NCBI RefSeq assembly: GCF_013031405.1
Contig: NZ_WPZY01000020.1
Span: 1 to 64,000, forward strand
Direction: 5' to 3'
Origin: Ruegeria sp. HKCCD8929
GTDB lineage: Bacteria > Pseudomonadota > Alphaproteobacteria > Rhodobacterales > Rhodobacteraceae
Length of the DNA stretch: 64,000 nt
The notes beneath the pieces are model-generated. The model made no database searches. It saw only the letters and a list, made by a program, of their open reading frames with translations, and was not told where the DNA came from. The position numbers were made by a program, and so were the translations under genes. This document shows, piece by piece, positions 7,820-16,724 of this stretch (position 1 is the first letter of the stretch; every line of letters starts with the position of its first letter).

Positions 7820-9316
7820 TCAGCTTCCCAACACGAGCTCTGTTGGCTTGTTTTGATAACAAACAGGCCGCAGGAATCGGCGGATCGACAGCGTTCCAAC
7901 ACTTGTCGCCCCAAAATTTGTTGAGGCAGGATAAGGGCCGCCGTGTACCATACTGTCGGCAACCTCGACGCCGGTCGGGAAGCCGTTGAACAGAACCCGC
8001 CCGGCCTTTCGTTCGAGAACGGGAAGAAGTTCGGCCGCCAGGTCGGCATCCCCGTCATCCATGTGGATCGTCGCAGTCAACTGACCCTCTAGAGCTTTGG
8101 CCAACTGCGTGAATTGCTCCGCGTTCTCGGTCACGACAACCACGCCCAGAGGCCCGAAGACCTCGTGTGACAAAACCGGGTTGGCCGCGAAAGTCTCGGC
8201 AGAAACGCGATACAGGAACGCACTGGCGGATCGGCTTTCAGCGGTCCCGGCAAAGACCGTCTCAACATCTTGTGTCGATGCGATGCGGTCCCGGCCATCG
8301 CAGAACGCACTGGCAATCCCTTCGGTTAGCATGATCTGAGGTGTGACCTCGTGCAGCGCTTTGGCGGTTTCCGAGATGAAAGCCTCGGCGTCCGGTCCGG
8401 CAGGCAAAATGGCTAACCCCGGATTTGTGCAGAACTGCCCCGCCCCCATGGTCAGCGATGCCGCCCAGCCGCGGGCTATATCCGTGGCGCGGGCGTTCAA
8501 AGCCGTAGGCATCACGAACATAGGGTTTACGGACCCCAATTCGCCGAAAAACGGAATGGGTTCGTCGCGCGCCGCGCACAGATCGAACAGCGCCCGCCCG
8601 CCCCGCAATGAGCCGGTGAACCCAACTGCCTTGATGAAGGGGTTCTGGACCAGCGCACCACCCACTGCATTGCCGCCGTCGTGAACAAAGCTGAAAACGC
8701 CGGGATTTATGCCCAGCGCTGCCCGTGCTGCGTCGATTGCCTCGGCCACGATCTCACCGGTGCCCGGATGAGCCGGGTGCCCCTTCACGACCACCGGGCA
8801 ACCTGCGGCCAGCGCGGCTACGGTATCACCCCCGGCGGTCGAGAAGGCCAGCGGGAAATTTGAGGCGCCAAATACGGCTACCGGGCCAATCGGACGCTGG
8901 ACCATCTTCAGATCCGGTCGTGGTAGCGGCTGACGGTCTGGCAACGCCGCGTCATGGCGCAGATCAAGGTAATCGCCCTTGCGGATATGGTCTGCGAATA
9001 GACGCAACTGACCTGTGGTGCGGCCCCGCTCGCCTTCTAGCCGCGCGGCGGGTAGGCCGGTTTCGGCGCTGCCGATCTCAGTGATCTCGGCGCCGCGGCT
9101 TTCGATCTCCTGGGCGATGCGGTCCAGAAACGTGGCCCGGTCTTCGCGGGTGGAATAGCCGTAGGACCAGAACGCATCCTCGGCGGCAGCGCAGGCTTTT
9201 GCCACGAGATCCGGAGAACCCGCAAAGTAGCTTTTGGGTTCTCCATGCGCCGGGGCGGAGAAAAAGCTGCCTTCGCCCGCCATCCATTCTCCTGCAATCA
9301 GGCTTTTACCGTCCAT
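7820..9316 (-). CDS. Alpha-ketoglutaric semialdehyde-type aldehyde dehydrogenase
   Basis: NAD(P)-dependent aldehyde dehydrogenase of 498 aa, closest in pattern to the 2,5-dioxopentanoate (alpha-ketoglutaric semialdehyde) dehydrogenases that end non-phosphorylating pentose, uronate and hydroxyproline pathways. Visible: cofactor region VFGASNFPLAFS, a GFTGS motif, the general base Glu in GELGSVNP and the catalytic Cys in GQFCTNPG. Last gene of the ten-gene operon, 10 nt after the FAH gene. The pairing with an FAH-family enzyme supports a route that ends in 2-oxoglutarate; exact substrate is inferred. Confidence 0.82.
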   Translation of the reverse strand: MDGKSLIAGEWMAGEGSFFSAPAHGEPKSYFAGSPDLVAKACAAAEDAFWSYGYSTREDRATFLDRIAQEIESRGAEITEIGSAETGLPAARLEGERGRTTGQLRLFADHIRKGDYLDLRHDAALPDRQPLPRPDLKMVQRPIGPVAVFGASNFPLAFSTAGGDTVAALAAGCPVVVKGHPAHPGTGEIVAEAIDAARAALGINPGVFSFVHDGGNAVGGALVQNPFIKAVGFTGSLRGGRALFDLCAARDEPIPFFGELGSVNPMFVMPTALNARATDIARGWAASLTMGAGQFCTNPGLAILPAGPDAEAFISETAKALHEVTPQIMLTEGIASAFCDGRDRIASTQDVETVFAGTAESRSASAFLYRVSAETFAANPVLSHEVFGPLGVVVVTENAEQFTQLAKALEGQLTATIHMDDGDADLAAELLPVLERKAGRVLFNGFPTGVEVADSMVHGGPYPASTNFGATSVGTLSIRRFLRPVCYQNKPTELVLGS

Positions 9317-9326
9317 GTCAAAATCC

Positions 9327-10475
9327 TCAGATAAGATCGCGTGCCGCGAGGTTTTTCATCAGCGCACTGGTGCCGAACTCCCAGGGGGGACATTCGGTTG
9401 ACAGTCTTACTGTGTTGGAAAGCACACCAAGCGCAGGGTTGGAGATTTCTACGACATCACCCATCTTATGCGTGAACCCGCCGCCGGGCGTGTCGCGGTC
9501 CTGGGTTGGTGCAAAGAGCGTGCCCAGCATCAGAAAGAACCCATCCGGATACTGGTGGTGTGTGCCCCGCGTCTGCCCCACAAGGTTTTCCGGATCGCGG
9601 CTGATTTCGGTCATTGAGCTGGTGCCATTCAGCACAAACCCGTCCTCCCCCGTCACCTGCAAGGTCAGCTTGGCCTGCCTTACGTCATCAAGACCATAGC
9701 TGTCGTCGAACAACCGCAGCATCGGGCCAATTGCGCAAGAGGCGTTGTTGTCCTTGGCCTTGCCCAGCAACAGAGCCGAGCGCCCCTCGACATCGCGCAG
9801 GTTCACATCGTTGCCCAGCGTTGCCCCCCTGATCCGGCCGGTGCTGTCCACGGCCAGAACGACCTCGGGTTCCGGGTTGTTCCAGGTCGAAATCGGGTGC
9901 AGCCCAATGCTGGCCCCGAAGCCGACCGCTGACATGGCTTGCGACTTGGTGAACACCTCGGCATCCGGTCCGATCCCAACCTCAAGGTATTGCGACCACA
10001 CATCTTCTGCGATGAGTGCCTCCTTTAGCGCCATAGCCTTTTCCGATCCGGGCACCACGGCGCGCAGGCTGTCGCCCAAAATCTCTGTGCAGCGTGCACG
10101 GATGGCGTCGGCTTTGGCTGGATCACCCTTGGCTTTCTCTTCGATCACCCGCTCAAGCATCGACGACACAAAGGTGACCCCGCAAGCCTTGATCGGTTGC
10201 AGATCGGACGGCGCAAGAAAGTAGGGCTTGTCCGGGTTTGGCGCTTCGGTCGAATTCGCCACGACATCCGCAAGGCTGCAGACATCCGTCCCGGGTACTT
10301 CACGGGCCTCGGTGGCCGGATCATCCAGTTCCAGAAGTTCCTGCATCGTGGGCACGTTTGCCGACGTGATGTCCACGAGGCGATCGCTCCGCCGTGCGAC
10401 CAGCGCGGGTCCTTGCGCCTCGGGCAGCCAGATCCGGCCAACGAAAGTTCCCGTGTCAGGTAGGTTCAGTGTCAT
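9327..10475 (-). CDS. Fumarylacetoacetate hydrolase-family enzyme
   Basis: FAH-superfamily protein, 382 aa from ATG 10475 (MTLNLPDTG). This start makes an ATGA overlap with the upstream hydrolase; the longer frame to 10538 lies inside that gene. Members next to ketoglutarate-semialdehyde dehydrogenases act as 2-keto-3-deoxy-acid dehydratases (for example on 2-keto-3-deoxy-pentonates), which would feed the downstream dehydrogenase. The family core with metal-site acidic residues is visible around the middle (VGIGPDAEVF, NNPEPEVVLAV, GNDVNLRD). Alternative: an acylpyruvate-type hydrolase. Confidence 0.78.
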   Translation of the reverse strand: MTLNLPDTGTFVGRIWLPEAQGPALVARRSDRLVDITSANVPTMQELLELDDPATEAREVPGTDVCSLADVVANSTEAPNPDKPYFLAPSDLQPIKACGVTFVSSMLERVIEEKAKGDPAKADAIRARCTEILGDSLRAVVPGSEKAMALKEALIAEDVWSQYLEVGIGPDAEVFTKSQAMSAVGFGASIGLHPISTWNNPEPEVVLAVDSTGRIRGATLGNDVNLRDVEGRSALLLGKAKDNNASCAIGPMLRLFDDSYGLDDVRQAKLTLQVTGEDGFVLNGTSSMTEISRDPENLVGQTRGTHHQYPDGFFLMLGTLFAPTQDRDTPGGGFTHKMGDVVEISNPALGVLSNTVRLSTECPPWEFGTSALMKNLAARDLI

Positions 10476-11254
10476 TCGGTGGTTCCCAAAGAATAGAGTT
10501 TGGACAAGAGCGCGTCGGCCCGATCGCAGGCAGCCCATATCAGCGACATGTGGTCGGCGCCGTCGATCACGTGCCAGTCGGCATTTGCGGATTGAGACAT
10601 CAGCGCACCGCTGCGCAAGAACTCATGGGTTTCAGAGCTGCCGTTGACGTACAAGACGGGTCCGCGGTCTGTTTCGGGCGGCAAAGTGAATGCCGTGACC
10701 TCCTCAGGTGTCAGTTGCAATTCCGACTGCAGGAAGGACAGCCGCACGGGGGCAAGATCGTAGACCCCGCTGAGCGCCAGAACCCCACGGATACGGTTGG
10801 CCAGCGTGGCGTCGGTCATGGCAGACAGCGCGAGATGGGCACCTGCGGAATGTCCAATCAGCACGAGTTTCGACGCCGGAAACCGCTCGGCCAGCGCCCG
10901 CAATGCCGCCCGGACATCAGCCACGACATCGGTCAGCCGAACCTCTGGCATCAGACGGTATTCGACATTGGCCACAGCCGCACCCGCAGGCAGAAAGGCC
11001 GGTATCATGAACCGATGCGTCTCCGCCTCCAGCGCGCGCCAGTAGCCGCCATGAATGACAACCGGCAACACCGTCCGAGGGCCGGTTCCGTCGGTCCACT
11101 CAACCCACTGCCGCGCATGATCTCCATAGGCTACGCGCGTGAACCGGGATCGCTTGGCAACCTCTGCGCTGTGCTGCGCCATACGGTCGAGGGCATCCAC
11201 GAAGTCTGGAATAACCTCGGAGAATTTGAACTGCCGATCCCAGAAAGCCTGCAC
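10472..11254 (-). CDS. Alpha/beta hydrolase (arylformamidase-like)
   Basis: Serine hydrolase of about 260 aa. It has the oxyanion-hole motif HGGYWRAL, the nucleophile elbow GHSAGAH, and a late Asp/His region (INGADHMSL-like, read as IDGADHMS). The HGGYW and GHSAGAH pairing is typical of kynurenine formamidase-like esterases. I chose GTG 11254 (VQAFWDRQ) because GGTGGGGG lies just before it and it follows the IclR stop by two bases; the upstream frame extension lies inside the IclR gene. In this operon it may open a lactone or cleave an ester or amide of the imported compound; this is inference. Confidence 0.75.
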   Translation of the reverse strand: MQAFWDRQFKFSEVIPDFVDALDRMAQHSAEVAKRSRFTRVAYGDHARQWVEWTDGTGPRTVLPVVIHGGYWRALEAETHRFMIPAFLPAGAAVANVEYRLMPEVRLTDVVADVRAALRALAERFPASKLVLIGHSAGAHLALSAMTDATLANRIRGVLALSGVYDLAPVRLSFLQSELQLTPEEVTAFTLPPETDRGPVLYVNGSSETHEFLRSGALMSQSANADWHVIDGADHMSLIWAACDRADALLSKLYSLGTTE

Positions 11255-11256
11255 AG

Positions 11257-11886
11257 TTAATCCCCCACCGTGGTCTCTGCAATTTGTCGATAAGCCTGAT
11301 CCAGCGCACGGATTTGCGAATCTGTCGCTCCGCGTGTCGAGTTGACGACAAGGCCAATCAACGCAATGCAACTGGCGGAGCTTTCGACCGGTATCAGGGC
11401 CACATTTGTTCGGCGTGCTACCTGACCTTCGAACCATCGCAGCCCGACTTCGGTCACCTGACCGATGGCAAGGTCTGGGATGGTTTCGAACCCGTAGGTG
11501 CGTTGCAACCGTGTGCCGCGCGTCTCGCGCCCGATGGAATGTGGACCCATGTTCAGTTCCATATCGCGAGCGATCGCCAGAAACGACGTCAGCTGGGTGC
11601 TCTGTCGCAATTGCAGAAGGATGGGTTGGACCAACGGCGCCAGTCGCCCCACGCCGAACCCTTGCAAGCCCACGCGGACCGCCGACATACCAGTAAGGTA
11701 ATTCCCCTGCCCGTCCCGCCGCAGCATCCCTTCGGCCTCAAGCGTCGCCGTATGGCGATAACCGCTGCTGGCCGGAACGTCCGCAGCCCGGATCAGCCCT
11801 GCGGGAGAGGAATGCGCCTGACGCCCGGGGGAGGTGACAAGGGCCTCGAAAACATCGACTGCGCGTGCATAAGCGGTTTGTGTCAT
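11257..11886 (-). CDS. IclR-family transcriptional regulator (short)
   Basis: 209-residue regulator with an N-terminal IclR winged helix (AVDVFEALVTSPG through the wing GMLRRDGQGNYLTG, about residues 8-65) and a C-terminal effector domain (VQPILLQLRQSTQLTSFLAI onwards). It is shorter than the usual 250 aa. It overlaps the following regulator's stop by four bases, so the two regulators are translated together. It probably senses a pathway intermediate and controls this operon, in parallel with the IclR/binding-protein fusion next to it. Confidence 0.78.
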   Translation of the reverse strand: MTQTAYARAVDVFEALVTSPGRQAHSSPAGLIRAADVPASSGYRHTATLEAEGMLRRDGQGNYLTGMSAVRVGLQGFGVGRLAPLVQPILLQLRQSTQLTSFLAIARDMELNMGPHSIGRETRGTRLQRTYGFETIPDLAIGQVTEVGLRWFEGQVARRTNVALIPVESSASCIALIGLVVNSTRGATDSQIRALDQAYRQIAETTVGD

Positions 11887-13232
11887 CCCGTGGCACTCCC
11901 TCTGATTGATCGTTTGGCACTTCGTAGTGCGGGCCCCTGTGACAGGATCGCGTCATCTGGTAGGTCCCAGGCAACATGCAGTTCGGCCCACGAATCCGCT
12001 TTGACCGAGGCGGTCTCCAACCCCCGGGGCAATACGATTTGCACCGGTTCTTCGACGCGCTGCGGCACCACGTTTCCGCCGAGGATGTCCAGCGCCAGTC
12101 CAAGCGCCCGCGCGCCCATGCTGGCCGGATAGTCCAGCGCCGCCATCGGAACCTTGTGGTGAAGACACAGCTTGTACATCTCGTTCAGGTCACCACCGGT
12201 ATGGGCAGGAACGTCGAACCCGCCCTCCAGGAACCGGCGTACCGAGCCCACCCCCTGCAACCCGCTGTCACACCACACACCGTCCGGTGGGCGACGGGCT
12301 TCGGCCAGAACCTTGCCGATGGCGTCATAACCCCCTGCTTCAGTCCAGTCGGTGTAGCTGACGTTTTCCACGCGAATGCCCGGAAACTCCGCAAAAACGG
12401 CCAGTGCCGCCTGCTGTCGGCGCAAGGCCGGGCTGGCCCCGTCGAGACCGCTCAGCAGCCAGACCCGACCCTGCCCGGACAGATGTTCCGCCATCCAATG
12501 CGCGCTGATACGTCCGATCCGGTGGTCCGAGGCCGTGACAAAGGAAACCAGCGAGGACCGGTCGTTGGGGCGCCGGTCCACGGCAACAATGGGAAGGCCC
12601 TCGGCTGCCAGTGCCCCCAATCGGTCGCTGAGTTCGGTGTCGTTGACCGAGGTGATCGAGATTAGCAACAGGTCAATTTCCTGCGCCACCAGTTCATCAA
12701 TCTGCCGAAGTTGCAAAGACGGATCGTCCTGCGCATCCAGCACGAACAGCGCGTCGATCTGAGCCTGTGCGATGCGTTCGGCATAGAACAGGCTTTGCAG
12801 CATTGCGCGGCGCCAGGCATTGCTGGTCGAGGCGTTGGAGAACCCGATGCGATAGGGTGCCGGGCGCTGATAGCGGCTGGCATCCACCGTCCGGACCAGC
12901 GCAGGGTCCCATTCAAGATCGGGCGCACCCTCTCTTTTCCCGGCCCCAGTAACGCCCGGCCGGGCCAGGAGTTTCTTGCCAGATCCGATCTCCGGCACCT
13001 CAAGTGCTGCAAAAATCATCTGCCGGGCCTTTGGACCCAATCTCAGGAATCCGTGGTCGAACCTTTCAAGCCAGCCCGCCGCGACCATTGCCCGCAACAG
13101 CCCAAACCCCGTTGAGCGGGTGACGCCCAGTTCCTCAAGAATATCATGGGTGCGGCGCGGCGTGTTCTGCGCGTCGAACCCTTTCAGGATCGCAGCGATG
13201 CGCTGCACGTTTGATTTATCATCCTGAGACAT
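11883..13232 (-). CDS. IclR-type winged helix fused to a sugar-binding-protein domain
   Basis: A 449-residue regulator with an unusual layout. Residues about 1-75 are a winged helix of IclR type (VQRIAAILKGFD, then a helix-turn-helix and wing GWLERFDHGFLRLG). Residues about 125-425 are a periplasmic-binding-protein type 1 domain without signal peptide. That domain matches the operon's own periplasmic binding protein (16725-17855) along its whole length: both contain IGFSNAS-SN-WR-AML, SFVTASD-GRISA-W-AE, SGLQG-GS and HTGGD-N-MY in the same order. It probably senses in the cytoplasm the same compound the transporter imports. It lies 14 nt after the second permease gene. Confidence 0.85.
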   Translation of the reverse strand: MSQDDKSNVQRIAAILKGFDAQNTPRRTHDILEELGVTRSTGFGLLRAMVAAGWLERFDHGFLRLGPKARQMIFAALEVPEIGSGKKLLARPGVTGAGKREGAPDLEWDPALVRTVDASRYQRPAPYRIGFSNASTSNAWRRAMLQSLFYAERIAQAQIDALFVLDAQDDPSLQLRQIDELVAQEIDLLLISITSVNDTELSDRLGALAAEGLPIVAVDRRPNDRSSLVSFVTASDHRIGRISAHWMAEHLSGQGRVWLLSGLDGASPALRRQQAALAVFAEFPGIRVENVSYTDWTEAGGYDAIGKVLAEARRPPDGVWCDSGLQGVGSVRRFLEGGFDVPAHTGGDLNEMYKLCLHHKVPMAALDYPASMGARALGLALDILGGNVVPQRVEEPVQIVLPRGLETASVKADSWAELHVAWDLPDDAILSQGPALRSAKRSIRGSATG

Positions 13233-13246
13233 GGGCGCCTTCCCGA

Positions 13247-14218
13247 TCAGCTCTGCGACCGTTTCATGTAAACGGCTGCGGCGAGGATAATCAGAGCGCC
13301 CTTGATCACCAACTGCAGCTCGATGGACAGGCCCAGGATCACCACGATGTTGAACAGCGACACAAGGATCAGCGCCGCCAGCAATACGCCAGGGACCGAG
13401 CCCTTGCCGCCGGACAACACCGCCCCGCCAATCACCGCTGCCGCGATACTGTCCAGCTCGTATCCACGTCCGGTCCAGTTATCGACGATCCCGACATAGC
13501 CCACCAGAAACAGACCGGCGATAGCGGCCATCACACCCGAGATCACGAAGGCCACAACCACCAACAGCTTGGTCGGCGCGCCGGTCATGTAGGCCGCGTC
13601 CGGGCTGTCTCCGTAGAGCTTGAGGCGGCGGCCGAACACGGTGCGTTCCAAAACCCAATGGATCCCGACGGCGACGATGGCCAGTGCGATCAGCGCGACG
13701 GGGATGCCAAGGATGTCCCCAGTGGCGAGCCAGCGGAAGGTCTCCGGCAAAGTTCCGCCCGGCGCGCCCTTGGTATAGGCAAAGCGGATACCCTGAAGCA
13801 CGATCATTGTCGCCAACGTCGCAAGGAATGGCGTCACTTTTCGATAGGCTACGAGATAACCATTGATGGCCCCGATGAATCCGCCCAGCAGCAGACCGAC
13901 GACGAAGATAACAGGCGTCGAGTCGATCAGCGAGGTCGACAGAACCGCGACCGTCGCCATGATCGACGCCACCGAAAGATCGAGACCCCGCACGATGATG
14001 ACGATCATTTGACCGATCACCACAAAGCCAAGCGGCGCGGCCTGGATCAAAATGTCCTTCAGGTTGGCGGGGGTCAGGAACCGGGGCGACAGCGCCGTTG
14101 TCACCGCCCAGATCACCGCAAGAAAGCCCAGAAGGATCAGCAGTTCCCGCCGCTGGGTTGCGCGGACGGTGGCACGGTTGGGTTTGACGTTTGTGGGGTT
14201 GATGGCGGTCGCGGTCAT
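13247..14218 (-). CDS. Ribose-type ABC transporter permease
   Basis: Membrane subunit of a carbohydrate-uptake (CUT2) ABC transporter, 323 aa. About eight to ten hydrophobic helices; the BPD_transp_2 core is seen in GQMIVIIVRGLDLSVASIMA and in the late AAVIGGAVLSGGKGSVPG motif. ATG 14218 overlaps the upstream permease stop (ATGA); the open frame continues to 14281 inside that gene and was not used. It pairs with 14215-15159 as a heterodimeric channel. Confidence 0.88.
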   Translation of the reverse strand: MTATAINPTNVKPNRATVRATQRRELLILLGFLAVIWAVTTALSPRFLTPANLKDILIQAAPLGFVVIGQMIVIIVRGLDLSVASIMATVAVLSTSLIDSTPVIFVVGLLLGGFIGAINGYLVAYRKVTPFLATLATMIVLQGIRFAYTKGAPGGTLPETFRWLATGDILGIPVALIALAIVAVGIHWVLERTVFGRRLKLYGDSPDAAYMTGAPTKLLVVVAFVISGVMAAIAGLFLVGYVGIVDNWTGRGYELDSIAAAVIGGAVLSGGKGSVPGVLLAALILVSLFNIVVILGLSIELQLVIKGALIILAAAVYMKRSQS

Positions 14219-15159
14219 GACTTGCCCTTTCCTGCAAAGAATGAAACGGCAGCGATGATGATCAGGCCTTCGGCGATCCACTGGTAGTAGCTGGAGATGT
14301 TCATGAAGTTCAGGGCATTGGCCAGAAACGCCAGCAGGATCACCGCCAGCGCGGTACCCAGAACGCCACCTTTGCCACCGGCCAGCAACGTGCCGCCGAC
14401 GATCACCGGCGTGATGGACCGCAGATCGAACCCAACGCCCGCACGCGGGTCGCCCACACCAAACCGCCCGGTCATGTACATGGCGGCAACGGCGCAGAGC
14501 AGCCCCGACAGCGCATAGATGGCCACTTTGGTCTGCCTGACCGGAAGGCCAGACACGGCGGCAGCGACTTCATTGTCACCGATGGCAAAGATGCGAGTGC
14601 CAAAGGTCGTGCGCCACAGCATGAAGCCGACCAGCAGGTACAGAGCGATGACGAACAACATGCCAAAGGGCATGACGCCGATGCGCCCATAGGTAAAATC
14701 TTCGAAGAACAACGGCACCGATCCCGAGGGCTGCCGGGTGATCAGCAGCGCCGCACCAGCCAGGATCGTCGAAGTGCCAAGCGTGGTGATCAGAGGGTGC
14801 ACGCCGACATAGGCGGTGAGGCCTCCATTGATCACGCCGATGAATATCCCGAGCGCCACGACAGCAGCCATCGCCATCAACAATGTACCGGCGCTGTCCC
14901 CCGCAATTGCCGCGAACACCACGCACAGAAAACTGAGCGCTCCGGCATAGCTGAGGTCGATCCCGCCGGACAGAATGACGATGGTCTGCGCCAGGGCGAC
15001 AATCGCAAGGGCGACCATCTGATCCTGCACATTGGCCATGTTGAGCAGGGTCGCGAACCGGTCGGACGCGGACATGCCGATCACGAATACAAGTGCGATC
15101 AGTGCGACAACAACCAGGTGAACGGGCTGGGCGCGCGTGGCGCGGGCGATCGTGCTCAT
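14215..15159 (-). CDS. Ribose-type ABC transporter permease
   Basis: Second membrane subunit of the same CUT2 transporter, 314 aa. It has the family block QTIVILSGGIDLSYAGALS and the late TPVIVGGTLLAGGKGG motif. Its start overlaps the ATPase stop and its stop overlaps the next permease start, both as ATGA, so the three genes are tightly coupled. Two non-identical permeases replace the homodimer usual for ribose systems. Confidence 0.9.
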   Translation of the reverse strand: MSTIARATRAQPVHLVVVALIALVFVIGMSASDRFATLLNMANVQDQMVALAIVALAQTIVILSGGIDLSYAGALSFLCVVFAAIAGDSAGTLLMAMAAVVALGIFIGVINGGLTAYVGVHPLITTLGTSTILAGAALLITRQPSGSVPLFFEDFTYGRIGVMPFGMLFVIALYLLVGFMLWRTTFGTRIFAIGDNEVAAAVSGLPVRQTKVAIYALSGLLCAVAAMYMTGRFGVGDPRAGVGFDLRSITPVIVGGTLLAGGKGGVLGTALAVILLAFLANALNFMNISSYYQWIAEGLIIIAAVSFFAGKGKS

Positions 15160-16673
15160 GCGGCAACTCCGTGATGGGTTGAGGTCTCGGCGGCGGCAAC
15201 GGCGATGATCGCCTCTTCGGTGATCTCTTCGCCGACCAGTTCTTTTGCGAGTTCTCCGTCGCGCATGACATACACGCGATCACAAAGACCCACGATTTCA
15301 ATCAGTTCCGACGAGATCACCAGCAAGGCCATGCCCTCATCCGCCAACTCCCGCAGTGTCTTGTAGATCTCGGATTTTGCACCGACATCGACGCCGCGCG
15401 TGGGCTCATCGAGGATGAGCAGCTTGGGCCGGTTTTCCAGCAGGCGCGCAATCAGGACCTTTTGCTGATTGCCCCCCGACAGGGCCGAAATCGGCAGCCC
15501 GACATGATCAACCACCACGCCCCGGCGTTCCTTCAGAACGGCGGCCCTGCGTTCCTCGTGACCCGACGGAATCGCGTTGTGATGCACTCCAAAGCCGGGC
15601 GTCGTGGCCGCAAAATTGCGCGCAACAGAAGAGTTCAGGAACAGCCCGTCATCCTTGCGGGACTCGGTCAGCATCAGAATGCCCGCCTCGATACAGCCCG
15701 CCGGGTCCCGATGCGGCATCGGTTCACCCATCAGGCTCACATTTCCGGTGGCCGGAGCCACCCCGAACAAGGCCAGCGCAAGTTCGGTGCGGCCCGAGCC
15801 AACCAAGCCGGCCAGCCCAACAATCTCACCCGCATGTACGTCAAAACTGGCAGGCGGAAGGTGCGGAGCAACCGAGAGGTTTTCCACCTCCAGCACCTTC
15901 TCGCCCGCCGTTGGGTTCGCGGCCTTGTGCGGGAAGAGGTCACCAAGCTCGCGCCCCACCATGGCCGCGATAACGCTGTCGTGGGTATAATCAGTGGTGG
16001 GCCCTTTCGAGGTCACCACCCCGTCCTTGATCACCGTGATATCGGTGCAAATCTCGAATATCTCATCCAGCCGGTGGGACACATAGACCAACCCCATCCC
16101 CCGCTCGCGCAGATCGTTGATGATGCGGAACAGGTGTCTGGTCTCGTTCTGGCTGAGCACTGCGGTGGGCTCATCCAGGATCAAAACCTTGGCCTCGACC
16201 CGCAGCGCCTTGGCAATTTCGACCATCTGCTTGTCTGCAACTGAAAGTGTTTCAACCAGAACGTCGGGGTCGAGAGTGATCCCCAGATCGTCCAACAGGG
16301 CTTGCGCGTTTTCCTTCAGCGCCTTGCGGTCAATCAAACCCAGCCTCGTGCGCGGCTCAGCCCCCAGATAGATGTTCTCGGCAATCGACAGCGCGCCCAG
16401 AACCGAAAACTCCTGATGCACAACCGCGATTCCAGCAGCCAGGCTCTGACGCGGATCGGACCAGCCGGCCTCCTGCCCTTCGAACTCCACATGTCCGGCG
16501 GTTGGGGTGTAGAGCCCGGTCAGCAGCTTGATCAGGGTCGACTTTCCAGCGCCGTTCTCACCGCAGAGCGCAACGGAATGGTGGCCGTGAACTTCGAACT
16601 CGATGCCCTTGAGCACTTCGTTGGGGCCAAATGACTTGCTGAGGCCGCGCGCGGCCAGGTATGGCTGTGCCAT
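15156..16673 (-). CDS. Ribose-type ABC transporter ATP-binding protein
   Basis: Double-domain ATPase of CUT2 type (RbsA/MglA-like), 505 aa. N-terminal half: Walker A GENGAGKST (about residues 38-46), LSVADKQMVEIAKAL signature, Walker B ILDEPTAVL. C-terminal half: degenerate Walker A (GLVGSGRTEL), LSGGNQQK signature and LILDEPTRGVDVG, the usual asymmetry of this family. It follows the binding-protein gene after a 51-nt gap that holds a strong hairpin. Confidence 0.93.
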   Translation of the reverse strand: MAQPYLAARGLSKSFGPNEVLKGIEFEVHGHHSVALCGENGAGKSTLIKLLTGLYTPTAGHVEFEGQEAGWSDPRQSLAAGIAVVHQEFSVLGALSIAENIYLGAEPRTRLGLIDRKALKENAQALLDDLGITLDPDVLVETLSVADKQMVEIAKALRVEAKVLILDEPTAVLSQNETRHLFRIINDLRERGMGLVYVSHRLDEIFEICTDITVIKDGVVTSKGPTTDYTHDSVIAAMVGRELGDLFPHKAANPTAGEKVLEVENLSVAPHLPPASFDVHAGEIVGLAGLVGSGRTELALALFGVAPATGNVSLMGEPMPHRDPAGCIEAGILMLTESRKDDGLFLNSSVARNFAATTPGFGVHHNAIPSGHEERRAAVLKERRGVVVDHVGLPISALSGGNQQKVLIARLLENRPKLLILDEPTRGVDVGAKSEIYKTLRELADEGMALLVISSELIEIVGLCDRVYVMRDGELAKELVGEEITEEAIIAVAAAETSTHHGVAA

Positions 16674-16695
16674 CGTCTCTCCTCCCGTGGAGTGG

Positions 16696-16718
16696 CGGGG
16701 CGGTACTTTGCCGCCCCG
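16696..16718 (-). terminator. Intercistronic hairpin after the binding-protein gene
   Basis: Perfect 8-bp inverted repeat CGGGGCGG / CCGCCCCG with a 7-nt loop lies 7 bases after the binding-protein stop (16725) and 23 bases before the ATPase start. No U-run follows on the minus strand, so it is more likely an mRNA-protecting or partially attenuating stem that raises binding-protein levels over the membrane subunits than a full terminator. Confidence 0.6.
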
Positions 16719-16724
16719 ATCCGG

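Noticed and set aside
13211..14287. A 358-residue plus-strand open frame rich in His, Asp and Gln
   Set aside because: Shadow of the permease gene on the minus strand; composition is typical of antisense to membrane proteins.
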